Source: UBA4719 sp038249115
Lineage (GTDB): Bacteria > Actinomycetota > Actinomycetes > Actinomycetales > Dermatophilaceae
Length of the DNA stretch: 64,000 nucleotides
Assembly (NCBI GenBank): GCA_038249115.1
Contig: JBBRWQ010000002.1
Coordinates: 42,922 to 106,921, forward strand
Direction: 5' to 3'
In this document: positions 38,250 through 47,110 of the stretch, one piece after another
How positions within the stretch are numbered: position 1 is the stretch's first letter
Layout: each line of letters begins with the position of its first letter
The notes under the pieces: model-generated
The model's database searches: none
Seen by the model: the letters and a program-made list of their open reading frames with translations, nothing else
What the model was told of the DNA's origin: nothing
Translations under genes and position numbers: made by a program

Positions 38250-38948
38250 TTAGGACGAGATCGCCCCTCTGTTCTCGAGCTCGTCGAGACCGTGTTGACC
38301 AGGAGTCGTCACATGGTGGTGGCCCTCGATTCCCACGACCGCCGCCCGCCCCGATCCCGTCACCAGGCGCAGGTGCTGGCTGCTTGGGCAGACGGCATCC
38401 ATCGGATGCAGCTGAGCCCGGCGCTCATCGGCTCCTGAGACCACCGCCGAACCGGTGAGCAGCACCAGCACCTCGCTTTCGGAGACGGCGGTCGGCCGGG
38501 TCTCAGACAGATCCCTGACGGCGACCACGGCCGAATGCCGGTCGGCACGCGTCATGACGTTGAGGTCACGCGTCGGCCCAGCCGGCAGACTGCATGAGGT
38601 CTGGCTCGCCCCGTCGAAGCTCAACGACTCGTGCAGACCCAGGACGTGGGCGACCCCGTCGACCACGAGATCCATCCGGTCGCCCTCAACCAGGGTGATC
38701 ACGCGATCGAAACCGGGGAACGCCGAGAAGGGGCCGGGCTCGCTGACATCGGCAATGCTGATCCGCCAGTCGAAGCCGTCTGATCCGGACCCGCCAGAGG
38801 CCAGGATCTCGCGCGTCACACCGCCGCCGTTACGCCAGGGCACGACCGCAAGCTCGGTGACGCGCACGACGCCCAGGTGTCCGGGACCGTGGACTGGATC
38901 TGGGTTCGAACGTTCGCCTTGCGTCTGGTCAGGACCCATGTCGGCCAC
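38250..38948 (-). CDS. hutD: HutD family protein
   Basis: A 232-residue cupin-like HutD protein, found in many histidine-utilisation operons and proposed to set an upper limit on hut expression or bind the pathway intermediate. It has VPWRNGGGVTREIL near residue 37, DWRISIADVSEPGPFSAFPGFDRVITLVEG and a conserved SFDG. GTG at 38948 or ATG at 38939 are both possible; each overlaps the end of hutI. Last gene of the operon. The N-terminal 27 residues are not conserved. Confidence 0.88.
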   Translation of the reverse strand: MADMGPDQTQGERSNPDPVHGPGHLGVVRVTELAVVPWRNGGGVTREILASGGSGSDGFDWRISIADVSEPGPFSAFPGFDRVITLVEGDRMDLVVDGVAHVLGLHESLSFDGASQTSCSLPAGPTRDLNVMTRADRHSAVVAVRDLSETRPTAVSESEVLVLLTGSAVVSGADERRAQLHPMDAVCPSSQHLRLVTGSGRAAVVGIEGHHHVTTPGQHGLDELENRGAISS

Positions 38949-40125
38949 GCTCCTCGAGCGCGCGAGCGATGGGAACGCCGGGCCGATAGGTCAGATGCAT
39001 GTATGACGGCGCGTCCAGGACCGCCAAGTCCGCGCGGTTCCCGGGTCTGATCACACCGATATCGCTGCGATGCAACGATTTCGCACTCACAACGGTCGCG
39101 GCTCGCAGGGCCTCTGCGGGCGTCATACCCATCTCGCGAACTGCCAGAGCGAGGACGAACGGCATCGACGACGAGTAGCAGGTGCCGGGGTTGCAGTCTG
39201 TGGCCAGGGCAATGCTCACACCGGCGTCGACCAGACGCCGTGCGTCCGGGTATCGCGAACGCGTGGAGAACTCAGCGCCGGGCAGGAGCGTGGCAACTGT
39301 GGTGTCTGCCGCCGCGACGAGCGCCTCGATGTCATCTTCGGACAGGAAGGTGCAGTGGTCGACGCTGGCGGCACCCATCTCGACGGCGAGTCGCACCCCG
39401 GGACCGGGGCCCAGCTGGTTGCCGTGAACTCGAAGGCCGAGACCTGCATCCCGGCCCGCGGACAACACGACTCGCGCCTCGTCCTCGGTGAACGCGTTCG
39501 GGCTGCGTGGCTCGCAGAACACGTCGATCCAGCGGGCGTGGGGGGCACACGCCGACAGCATCTCTCCGGTGACCAGCGCGACATAGTCGCTCCGCCGGTC
39601 GACATATTCCGGTGGCACGACATGGGCGCCGAGAAACGTTGTCTCAGAGGTGAACTCGGCAGCGATCCGCAACGAACGCACCTCGTCGTCAACGCTGAGG
39701 CCGTAGCCGCTCTTGATCTCGACCGTGGTCGTTCCCTGGGCGCGCATCTCGGCAACACGCGTGCGGACAGCGGCACGCAGCGTGTCGTCATCGGCGGCCC
39801 GGGTCTCCCTGACCGAGTTGGCGATGCCACCACCGTCGTACCTGACGCCCGTCATCCGGGCGGCGAACTCCGCCGACCGGTCCCCGGCAAAGACGAGGTG
39901 CGAGTGCGAGTCGACGAAGCCCGGGATGACCGCGGACCCGCCCACGTCACGACGGTGATCTGCCTCTGGTGCCCTCGCCGCCGGCCCGACCCACGCGATG
40001 AGCCCGTCCTGAACAACAACCGCAGCGTCGCGCAGAAGGCCCAGCCGCTCCGAGTGGTCGGCCCCCTCCAGATGATCGTCGTTGGTGACAAGTTCGGCGA
40101 TACCGGTGATCACAGTCGATGTCAT
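38929..40125 (-). CDS. hutI: Imidazolonepropionase
   Basis: Third step of histidine degradation: imidazolone-5-propionate to N-formimino-L-glutamate. 398 residues of the amidohydrolase superfamily: VIPGFVDSHSHLVFAGDR (HxH metal site, about residue 73), EIKSGYGL, SVDHCTFLS and LATDCNPGTCYSSSMPF near 320. Overlaps hutF by 4 bases (ATGA). Confidence 0.95.
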   Translation of the reverse strand: MTSTVITGIAELVTNDDHLEGADHSERLGLLRDAAVVVQDGLIAWVGPAARAPEADHRRDVGGSAVIPGFVDSHSHLVFAGDRSAEFAARMTGVRYDGGGIANSVRETRAADDDTLRAAVRTRVAEMRAQGTTTVEIKSGYGLSVDDEVRSLRIAAEFTSETTFLGAHVVPPEYVDRRSDYVALVTGEMLSACAPHARWIDVFCEPRSPNAFTEDEARVVLSAGRDAGLGLRVHGNQLGPGPGVRLAVEMGAASVDHCTFLSEDDIEALVAAADTTVATLLPGAEFSTRSRYPDARRLVDAGVSIALATDCNPGTCYSSSMPFVLALAVREMGMTPAEALRAATVVSAKSLHRSDIGVIRPGNRADLAVLDAPSYMHLTYRPGVPIARALEERGRHGS

Positions 40126-41441
40126 GAGCTCTCCCAGATGGGGTCAATCGCCCTTTGCAGCAACGATCCGACGTCGCCCAGCAGGTGCCGACCACCGGCT
40201 ACCACAGTCCGGCCGTCCACGATCACGGTGTCGACGTCAGCAGCAGTGGCAGACATGAGGACCTGCTCCGGCAGGCTCCCCGCGGTCCGTGGGCTATCAA
40301 GCCTGACCGCGACCAGATCGGCCCGCGCCCCCACCTCGAGCCGTCCGGCATCGCCCCAGCCCAGGCTCTCGTGCCGGGTCGCCGCCGACAGGAGCTCCTC
40401 CGGGCCGAACCGCCCACGCTGCAACGAGTCGAGGCGCTCGTGCATCTCCAGCGCCCTGGCCTCCTCGAACAGGTCGACCACGCCGTGCTGGTCCGACCCC
40501 AGGGAGAGCGGCGAGCCCGCGTCGCTCAACATCCGGGAGGGTCCGATGCCGTCAGCCAGATCCCGCTCGGTCGTCGGGCAGAAGCAGACCGTCGTACGGC
40601 TTGCTCCCAATGTCGCGATGTCCCTGTCTGTCAGGTGTGTGGCATGAACAACCGTGGTCAGTGGGCCCAGCACCCCTTCCGCTTCTAGCAGTGCGGTCGG
40701 CGTCATGCCGTAGAAGCCTTGGCAGGCCTCGTTTTCGGCAGGTTGCTCAGAGAGATGGGCGTGCAGCGGCCGACCTTCCGCTGTCGCCGCGGCGACGACG
40801 CCGAGCTGGTTCCGCGGCACTGCTCGCACAGAGTGGATGCCCACGCCCACACGCATCGTGGCGGACTCTGTGAGGCCGGCGACGCGATCGGCCCAACGGC
40901 CCGCGTCACCATCGCTGAAGCGCAGCTGGGTTTCATCCAGCGGGCTGTGCCCGGCACTGCTCAACCCACCGGCCAGATAACAGGTATCGAGCAGGGTCAG
41001 CCGGATCCCGGCGTCGGACGCCGCCTGACGCAGGGCCTCGCCCATCGCGTTCGGGTCGTCATAGGACCCTCCACCCGGAGCACGGTGCAGGTAGTGGAAC
41101 TCCCCGACGGTGGTGATGCCAGCCAACGCCATCTCGGCATATGTCGCGGTGGCCAGCGCGAGGTAGGAGTCCGGATCCAGTTGCGACGCGACGGCGTACA
41201 TCTGCTCACGCCAGGTCCAGAAGGTGCCACCGGCATCGTGGGTCCGACCGCGCAGTGCACGGTGGAAAGCATGGCTGTGGGCGTTGGCCAAACCGGGAAG
41301 AACGACCCCCGGCAGGACGTGGGCATCTCCGGGCAGGGACTCAGCGTTGACTGCCGTGAACCGGCCACCCGCCACCTCGAACGTCACGGCACGCGCGAGT
41401 CCAGGAGGGAGCCGGGCGTATGCCGCCCACCACCGCGTCAA
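40122..41441 (-). CDS. hutF: Formimidoylglutamate deiminase
   Basis: Converts N-formimino-L-glutamate to N-formyl-L-glutamate and ammonia, the five-step branch of the pathway. 439 residues, amidohydrolase fold: GLANAHSHAFHRALRGRTHDAGGTFWTWREQMY (metal HxH near residue 57, characteristic of HutF), GEFHYLHRAPGG, HLSEQPAENEAC and SLGSDQHGVVDLFEEARALE. Coupled to the M20 amidohydrolase upstream by a 4-base overlap and to hutI downstream. Confidence 0.94.
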   Translation of the reverse strand: MTRWWAAYARLPPGLARAVTFEVAGGRFTAVNAESLPGDAHVLPGVVLPGLANAHSHAFHRALRGRTHDAGGTFWTWREQMYAVASQLDPDSYLALATATYAEMALAGITTVGEFHYLHRAPGGGSYDDPNAMGEALRQAASDAGIRLTLLDTCYLAGGLSSAGHSPLDETQLRFSDGDAGRWADRVAGLTESATMRVGVGIHSVRAVPRNQLGVVAAATAEGRPLHAHLSEQPAENEACQGFYGMTPTALLEAEGVLGPLTTVVHATHLTDRDIATLGASRTTVCFCPTTERDLADGIGPSRMLSDAGSPLSLGSDQHGVVDLFEEARALEMHERLDSLQRGRFGPEELLSAATRHESLGWGDAGRLEVGARADLVAVRLDSPRTAGSLPEQVLMSATAADVDTVIVDGRTVVAGGRHLLGDVGSLLQRAIDPIWESS

Positions 41442-42643
41442 CGGGACAGCTCCTCGGTCACCCGGGTCAGCGCCTCGACGCCCCGGTGACAGTCCTCCCG
41501 TTCGGCGAACTCAGCAGGTGAGTGAGAGACGCCGGTGGGATTGCGGACGAACAGCATCGAGGCCGAAACCCCGGCGGTGGCCAGGACTCCGGCATCGTGG
41601 CCTGCGCCGGTCCCCAGCATCGGGGCATCGTCGAGAAGCTCTGAGAGCCGCTGCGCCAAAGGTATGTCGAAGACGGTCTCCGGGGTCCAGGACTCCTCAA
41701 CGGCGATGCTGCCGGACTGGCGCCCAACGGCTTCGACGACCGCCCGCACCTCTGCCTCACCAGGGCCTCGAGCGTCCAGCCAGGCCGTCACCCGAGACGG
41801 AATCGCGTTGACACCATTGGGTTCCACCCGCACCTTGCCAACCGTGGCGACGCACCCATGCGCCTCGGCGGTCTCACGAGCCACCAGCACTGTCCTCGCC
41901 AGGCCGAGCATCGGGTCGTGGCGGTCCTCAAGCCGGGTGGTGCCGGCATGGTTGGCTTCGCCCGCCAGGTCAATGCGCCAGCGCCCGTGGGGCCGGATGA
42001 CAGAACCCACGGCGACGGGACGGCCGAGGTCGATCAGGCCGCGCCCCTGCTCCACATGCAGCTCGACGTACGTGCCGATCCGGCGGAGCGTCTCGTCGTC
42101 CGGGCCGACATGCGCCGTGTCGTGACCGGCCGCAGTCATCGCCTCGGCCATCGTGACGCCGTCCCCGTCGCGGAGGCTTCGAGCCCTATCTGCGTCGAGC
42201 TTGCCTGTGATCAAACGGGATCCGGCGCAGGCAATGCCAAAGCGAGCGCCCTCTTCGTCCACAAAGTTCACGACGGCGATAGGGCACGAGGGCGCAAAAC
42301 CCTTGGCCCGTAAGGCATCGATGACGGCAAGCGCCGAGACCACCCCCAGCGGACCGTCGAAGGCCCCGCCGTCCGGGACCGAGTCGAGGTGGGACCCGAT
42401 CACGACTCCTGGACGACCGGCTGCGACGGCGGCATCCGGATCACCCCACCACGCCCACTGGTTGCCGGCCCGGTCGCTAACCACGTCCATGCCGCGCGCG
42501 GAAGCCTCACCGGCAAACCACTCGCGCAGCGTCGCGTCGACCCGGGTCCACGCAAAGCGTCGATAACCACCAGTACTTGCCTCGCGGCCGATGGGTTCGA
42601 TCGCCGACCACAAGCCGTCGAATGCCGTCGTGTCGAAGGTCAT
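41438..42643 (-). CDS. M20 amidohydrolase (allantoate amidohydrolase-like), likely N-formylglutamate hydrolase
   Basis: A 401-residue member of the hydantoinase/carbamoylase M20 family. It shows GSHLDSVPDGGAFDGPLGV (metal His and Asp near 83), VVNFVDEEGARFGIACAGSR (near 125), ELHVEQGRGLIDLG and SGAGHDAGVLA-like TGAGHDAG (near 345). It lies between hutU and hutF. HutF makes N-formylglutamate, and no HutG-type deformylase is present, so this enzyme is the natural candidate for that last step. This is inference from position; the family also includes ureidoglycolate and carbamoyl-amino-acid hydrolases. Confidence 0.85.
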   Translation of the reverse strand: MTFDTTAFDGLWSAIEPIGREASTGGYRRFAWTRVDATLREWFAGEASARGMDVVSDRAGNQWAWWGDPDAAVAAGRPGVVIGSHLDSVPDGGAFDGPLGVVSALAVIDALRAKGFAPSCPIAVVNFVDEEGARFGIACAGSRLITGKLDADRARSLRDGDGVTMAEAMTAAGHDTAHVGPDDETLRRIGTYVELHVEQGRGLIDLGRPVAVGSVIRPHGRWRIDLAGEANHAGTTRLEDRHDPMLGLARTVLVARETAEAHGCVATVGKVRVEPNGVNAIPSRVTAWLDARGPGEAEVRAVVEAVGRQSGSIAVEESWTPETVFDIPLAQRLSELLDDAPMLGTGAGHDAGVLATAGVSASMLFVRNPTGVSHSPAEFAEREDCHRGVEALTRVTEELSR

Positions 42644-42670
42644 GACCTCAACCTAGGCGAATCTCATTGT

Positions 42671-44326
42671 TCAGGCCTCTTGCATCGGGATCCGCACCCC
42701 ACGTTCGGCGGCCACGCGATCGGCGATCTCGTAACCTGCGTCGACGTGGCGGATGACGCCCATGCCGGGATCGTTGGTCAGGACCCGAGCAAGCTTCTCG
42801 GCAGCCAGGGCCGTACCGTCGGCCAGCGAGACCTGGCCGGCGTGGATCGAGCGGCCGATGCCGACGCCGCCGCCGTGGTGGATCGAGACCCACGTGGCAC
42901 CCGACGCCGTGTTGATCAGTGCGTTGAGCAGGGGCCAGTCGGCGATGGCGTCGGAGCCGTCGGCCATCGACTCGGTCTCGCGGTAGGGGGATGCCACAGA
43001 GCCGGCGTCGAGGTGGTCACGTCCGATGACGATCGGCGCATCGAGCTCGCCGGAGGCGACCATCTCGTTGAACTTCAGGCCGGCGACGTCACGCTCGCCG
43101 TAGCCCAGCCAGCAGATGCGGGCCGGGAGACCCTGGAAGGCAACCCTCTCGCCGGCTGCGCGCATCCACTTCTGGAGATGGTCGTTGTCAGGGAACAGGT
43201 CCATGACGGCCTCGTCCGTCTTGTAGATGTCCTGCGGGTTGCCCGAGAGCGCGGCCCAGCGGAAGGGCCCCTTGCCCTCACAGAACAACGGGCGAATGTA
43301 TGCCGGCACGAAGCCCGGGAACTCGAAAGCCCTTTCGTAGCCGCCCAGCTGGGCCTCAGCGCGGATCGAGTTGCCGTAGTCGAAGACCTCGGCGCCGCCG
43401 TCCTGGAACTCGACCATGGCCTGGACGTGCTTCGCCATCGACGCCCGTGCCCGGTCAGTGAACTCCTCTGGCTTCTTCTCTGCGTAGTCGTGCCAGTCGC
43501 CCAGGTCGATGCCCTCAGGGAGGTAGGAAAGAGGGTCGTGCGCACTGGTCTGATCGGTGACGATGTCGATCTCCACACCGCGACGCAACAGCTCAGGGAA
43601 GACGGTGGCGCAGTTGCCGACCAGACCGACCGAGAGGGCCCTCCGCTCCCGCTTGGCAGCCAGGCACTGGGCGACCGCGTCGTCCATGTCCGCAGCGATG
43701 ACGTCGAGGTAGCGATGCTCCACGCGCCGTTGAAGACGCGTCGCGTCCACGTCAACGAGCAGGCAGACGCCGCCGTTCATCGTCACGGCCAGCGGCTGTG
43801 CGCCACCCATCCCACCGGCGCCACCGGTGAGGGTGAGCGTCCCGGCGAGCGTGCCGTTGAAACGTTTTGCGGCCACGGCGGCGAAGGTCTCATAGGTGCC
43901 CTGAAGGATGCCCTGGGTGCCGATGTAGATCCACGAGCCGGCCGTCATCTGGCCATACATCGTCAGGCCGAGGTGCTCGAGACGGCGGAACTCAGGCCAG
44001 GTGGCCCAGTCGCCAACGAGGTTGCTGTTGGCCAGGATCACCCGCGGTGCCCACTCGTGCGTACGCAAGACGCCGACCGGTCGGCCGGACTGGACCAGCA
44101 TGGTCTCGTCCTTCTCGAGCGTGGTCAGGGTGCGAACCATCGCGTCGAAGGACTTCCAGTCGCGAGCGGCCTTGCCCGTGCCGCCGTAGACGACCAGATC
44201 GTCGGGACGCTCTGCGTTCTCGGGGTCGAGGTTGTTCATCAGCATCCGCAACGGGGCCTCGGTCGTCCACGACTTTGCGGTCAGCGTCGTTCCGCGAGCT
44301 GCGCGGACGGGGCGTGCACCTTCCAT
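42671..44326 (-). CDS. hutU: Urocanate hydratase
   Basis: Second step of histidine catabolism, urocanate to imidazolone-5-propionate, using tightly bound NAD. 551 residues, the full family length: RMLMNNLDPENAERPDDLVVYGGTGKAARDW near the N-terminus, TLTGGAGGMGGAQPLA (NAD site, near 160), the active-site Cys region RPLFCEGKGPFRWAALSG near 390, and WVSIHHGGGVGIGRSIHAG. It follows hutH by 32 bases. Confidence 0.97.
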   Translation of the reverse strand: MEGARPVRAARGTTLTAKSWTTEAPLRMLMNNLDPENAERPDDLVVYGGTGKAARDWKSFDAMVRTLTTLEKDETMLVQSGRPVGVLRTHEWAPRVILANSNLVGDWATWPEFRRLEHLGLTMYGQMTAGSWIYIGTQGILQGTYETFAAVAAKRFNGTLAGTLTLTGGAGGMGGAQPLAVTMNGGVCLLVDVDATRLQRRVEHRYLDVIAADMDDAVAQCLAAKRERRALSVGLVGNCATVFPELLRRGVEIDIVTDQTSAHDPLSYLPEGIDLGDWHDYAEKKPEEFTDRARASMAKHVQAMVEFQDGGAEVFDYGNSIRAEAQLGGYERAFEFPGFVPAYIRPLFCEGKGPFRWAALSGNPQDIYKTDEAVMDLFPDNDHLQKWMRAAGERVAFQGLPARICWLGYGERDVAGLKFNEMVASGELDAPIVIGRDHLDAGSVASPYRETESMADGSDAIADWPLLNALINTASGATWVSIHHGGGVGIGRSIHAGQVSLADGTALAAEKLARVLTNDPGMGVIRHVDAGYEIADRVAAERGVRIPMQEA

Positions 44327-44358
44327 GGCGAATCTCCTTGCTCGGTATGACGACTGGT

Positions 44359-45954
44359 TCAGCTGAGGGGGCCGGTGACGGCTTCGACGGCGCGCAGCGC
44401 GCCACCGGTGGCGACGAACTGGACCGTCGCCTCGATCTCGGGTGCCAGGAACCGGTCCGGCCCCGGGCCGGCCGTGCTCTCGCGCAGGGCGTTGATCACC
44501 GCACCGGTCGCGGCCGACGGCTGCAGAGGAGCCCGAAGCTGTATGCCTCGCGCAGACGTCAGCAGCTCGACCGCCAGCACCCGGGTGAGTCCGTCGACCG
44601 ACCGGCGCAGCTTGCGAGCACCGGACCAGCCCATGGACACGTGGTCCTCCTGCATGGCCGAGCTCGGGATCGAGTCGACGCTCGCCGGAGCTGCCAGCCG
44701 CTTCATCTCGGAGACGATTCCGGCGGACGTGTACTGGGCGATCATGTGTCCCGAGTCGACACCGGGGTCGTCGGCGAGGAACGCGTTCAGCCCGTTGTTG
44801 CGAGCGACATCCAGAAAGCGGTCGGTCCGGCGTTCGGACATGCTCGCGACGTCCGCCGCAACGATCGCCAGGAAGTCCAGGACGTAGGCCACCGGCGCAC
44901 CATGGAAGTTGCCGTTTGACTCCACCCGGCCATCAAGGGTGACCACGGGGTTGTCCACTGCTGCGGCGAGCTCGCGGCCGGCCACCAGCGCGGCGTGGTC
45001 GACCGTGTCGCGGGCAGCGCCGGCCACCTGTGGAGCGCACCGCAGGGAGTAGGCGTCCTGCACCCGCGTGCAACCCTCGTTGTCGTGGCTGGCACGGATC
45101 GGGCTGCCCTCGAGGATCTTTCGCAGGTTGGTGGCCGACGCAGCCTGGCCGGGGTGGGGGCGCAGCGCCTGCAGGTCGGCCGCGAAGACGTTGTCGGTGC
45201 CAAGCAGGCCTTCGATGCTCATCGCGGCGGTGATGTCGGCGACCTTGAGCAGGTTGCGCAGGTCGGTGATGGCAAGAACGAGCATGCCGAGCATGCCATC
45301 GGTGCCGTTGATCAGGGCCAGACCCTCCTTCTCGCGCAAAGCGATCGGGGTGATCCCCGCTTCAGCCAGCGCGTCAGCGGCCGACGCCAGGTCGCCCATC
45401 GCGTTGCGCACCGGCCCTTCGCCCATGACCGCGAGCGCGCAGTGCGCGAGCGGCGCCAGGTCACCCGAGCAGCCCAGGCTGCCGTACTCGTGGACCACGG
45501 GGGTGATCCCCGCATTCAGCACCGCCGCGTATGCCGCCGCCGTCTCCTCGCGCACGCCGGTGCGGCCGGTGGCCAGGGTGGAGAGGCGCAACAGCATGAG
45601 AGCCCGGACAACCTCCTGCTCAACCTCGGGACCTGAACCGGCGGCGTGGCTGCGGATCAGACTGCGCTGCAGCTGCGCTCGCATGTCCGGCGCAATGTGC
45701 TTGGTGGCGAGGGCACCGAACCCGGTCGAGACCCCGTAGTGCGGCTCGACGTCGCCCGCCAGGCCTTCGATGATGGTGCGGCTCTTGCGGATCTCCTGGA
45801 TCGACTCAGGGGTGACCTCGACGCGGGCATCGTGGCGAGCGACGGCCACCACGTCGTCGAACGACAGCGGACCGATCCCGACAGCCACGGTGCTCACTGG
45901 GAACTTCCCTGCGCCGGATGCCAACGGATGGGCAAGGTCATCGACTGATGTCAT
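44359..45954 (-). CDS. hutH: Histidine ammonia-lyase
   Basis: First step: histidine to trans-urocanate plus ammonia. 531 residues with the catalytic Tyr in PHYGVSTGFG (residue 73) and the MIO-forming segment GSLGCSGDLAPLAHC, where the triad is Cys162-Ser163-Gly164 rather than the more common Ala-Ser-Gly; the family pattern permits this. First gene of the operon hutH-hutU-M20-hutF-hutI-hutD. A perfect palindrome about 55 bases upstream probably carries the operon's repressor. The start MTSVDDLAHP is chosen over an upstream in-frame one at 45990. Confidence 0.96.
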   Translation of the reverse strand: MTSVDDLAHPLASGAGKFPVSTVAVGIGPLSFDDVVAVARHDARVEVTPESIQEIRKSRTIIEGLAGDVEPHYGVSTGFGALATKHIAPDMRAQLQRSLIRSHAAGSGPEVEQEVVRALMLLRLSTLATGRTGVREETAAAYAAVLNAGITPVVHEYGSLGCSGDLAPLAHCALAVMGEGPVRNAMGDLASAADALAEAGITPIALREKEGLALINGTDGMLGMLVLAITDLRNLLKVADITAAMSIEGLLGTDNVFAADLQALRPHPGQAASATNLRKILEGSPIRASHDNEGCTRVQDAYSLRCAPQVAGAARDTVDHAALVAGRELAAAVDNPVVTLDGRVESNGNFHGAPVAYVLDFLAIVAADVASMSERRTDRFLDVARNNGLNAFLADDPGVDSGHMIAQYTSAGIVSEMKRLAAPASVDSIPSSAMQEDHVSMGWSGARKLRRSVDGLTRVLAVELLTSARGIQLRAPLQPSAATGAVINALRESTAGPGPDRFLAPEIEATVQFVATGGALRAVEAVTGPLS

Positions 45955-46007
45955 GAGTTCATTTGAACGCACCCGCGGGCGGGCAACCATCCCCCGCCCA
46001 CCGTTTG

Positions 46008-46025
46008 TGTCTCAGATCTGAGACA
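46008..46025. promoter_or_regulatory. Hut operator: 18-bp perfect palindrome
   Basis: TGTCTCAGA followed by TCTGAGACA. It is 54 bases upstream of hutH and overlaps the stop codon of the upstream gene. The core GTCTC-N4-CTGAGAC recurs at 47086-47101 before the iclR gene. Confidence 0.65.
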
Positions 46026-46413
46026 GCGCTGAACCCTGAGCTGTGCCCGCATCGCTGGGGCGATACCCCGAGCACAAGATGCGCAACCAGCCGATCTGGC
46101 CGTCGCGCTCGGAGAGGTACGCCTGGTGCTCGATGAGGTACTGGCCATCCGGGCGCTTCACCCGCAGGCGATACCCGACTCGTTGGCGGTCAGCGAACCC
46201 ATCGCATTCCAGGAGCTCAATGGCCTCGATCAGGTCCTCGTCGCCGAACCAGTCATCGAGCACGCCCACGATCTCATCGGGGCCACTCGCGTCCCAGATA
46301 TCCGCCGGCGTCATCGCCCAGAAGTCGACCTCGGGGTGGATGAGCGCGCGGATGCGAACGTAGTCCTTAGCCGCGACCGCGTTGGCGAACGCGGCTCCGA
46401 GGTCATGATGCAT
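46012..46413 (-). CDS. NTF2-like / SnoaL-fold protein
   Basis: A 133-residue cone-fold protein of the nuclear transport factor 2-like superfamily: AAFANAVAAKDYVRIRALIHPEVDFWAMTP, a conserved Trp/Asp patch (IWDASGPDEIVGVLDDWF), and YRLRVKRPDGQYLIEHQAYLSERDGQIGWLRILCSG strands. No catalytic set is clear. ATG at 46413 is chosen because TACAGT lies 7 bases upstream (leaderless); a GTG two codons earlier is the alternative. Its stop codon overlaps the hut operator. Confidence 0.75.
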   Translation of the reverse strand: MHHDLGAAFANAVAAKDYVRIRALIHPEVDFWAMTPADIWDASGPDEIVGVLDDWFGDEDLIEAIELLECDGFADRQRVGYRLRVKRPDGQYLIEHQAYLSERDGQIGWLRILCSGYRPSDAGTAQGSALSQI

Positions 46414-46499
46414 GAGCACGACTGTATCCGCCGAAACAGCCGATCCCGACAGTCACGGTGATGACGGGGATCTCCCGGGGCCGGATGCCAACGGCTTCC

Positions 46500-46976
46500 T
46501 TACCCGCCGTCGTGTGCCGCCTGCAGGCCGGCGATATCGAGCTTGCCCATCCCGAGCATCGCCTGCATAACCCTGCTCGACCTCTTGGGGTCAGGGTCAC
46601 CCAGGAGCTCGAACAGAATCGGTGGGACGATCTGCCACGACAGGCCGTACTTGTCCTTGAGCCAACCGCACTGACTTGGCTCACCGCCGCCGCTCGTGAG
46701 CTTCTCCCACAGGCCGTCGACCTCATCCTGGGTCTCAGCAGTGACAAAGAGCGAGATCGCCTCAGTGAAGGTGAACTCCGGACCGCCGTTAAGCGCCTGG
46801 ATCTCCAGACCATCGAGGACGAACGACACGGACATGGCACTACCGGCCGGATGTGGTTCTCCCTCGCCGCATCGCGAGACCCCCAGGATCGCGGAGTTCC
46901 TGAAGATGGAGACGTAGAAGTTGGCGGCTTCCTCAGCCTGGTCGTTGAACCACAGGAACGGGCTTATCTTCTGCAT
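46500..46976 (-). CDS. VOC-family protein (PhnB/3-demethylubiquinone methyltransferase-like)
   Basis: A 158-residue vicinal-oxygen-chelate fold protein: QKISPFLWFNDQAEEAANFYVSIFRNS at the start, EIQALNGGPEFTFTEAISLFV near 70, CGWLKDKYGLSWQIVPP near 108, and a C-terminal VMQAMLGMGKLDIAGLQAA helix. Such proteins are often misnamed methyltransferases; the function is unknown. AAGGGAG before the ATG at 46976 supports this start over an in-frame one at 47012. Confidence 0.85.
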   Translation of the reverse strand: MQKISPFLWFNDQAEEAANFYVSIFRNSAILGVSRCGEGEPHPAGSAMSVSFVLDGLEIQALNGGPEFTFTEAISLFVTAETQDEVDGLWEKLTSGGGEPSQCGWLKDKYGLSWQIVPPILFELLGDPDPKRSSRVMQAMLGMGKLDIAGLQAAHDGG

Positions 46977-47085
46977 CGGGCACTCCCTTGTCGCGACCAG
47001 GTCGACTGGCACTGCATCGAGCGAAAATACACGCGACGGGCTTCTGTGATCCAGAGCCCTTCACGGTCATCCCGGAGCCCGAATC

Positions 47086-47101
47086 GTCTCGCGCCTGAGA
47101 C
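47086..47101. promoter_or_regulatory. Second copy of the hut operator, before iclR
   Basis: GTCTCGCGCCTGAGAC, sharing 12 of 16 bases with the hut palindrome at 46009-46024, with all differences in the centre. It lies 9 bases before the iclR ATG, so the regulator probably controls itself and hutH. Confidence 0.6.
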
Positions 47102-47110
47102 ACTGAGCCC

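Noticed and set aside
42389..44350. Plus-strand frame of 653 codons opposite hutU and the M20 gene
   Set aside because: It spans two well-supported minus-strand genes and has shadow-type composition.
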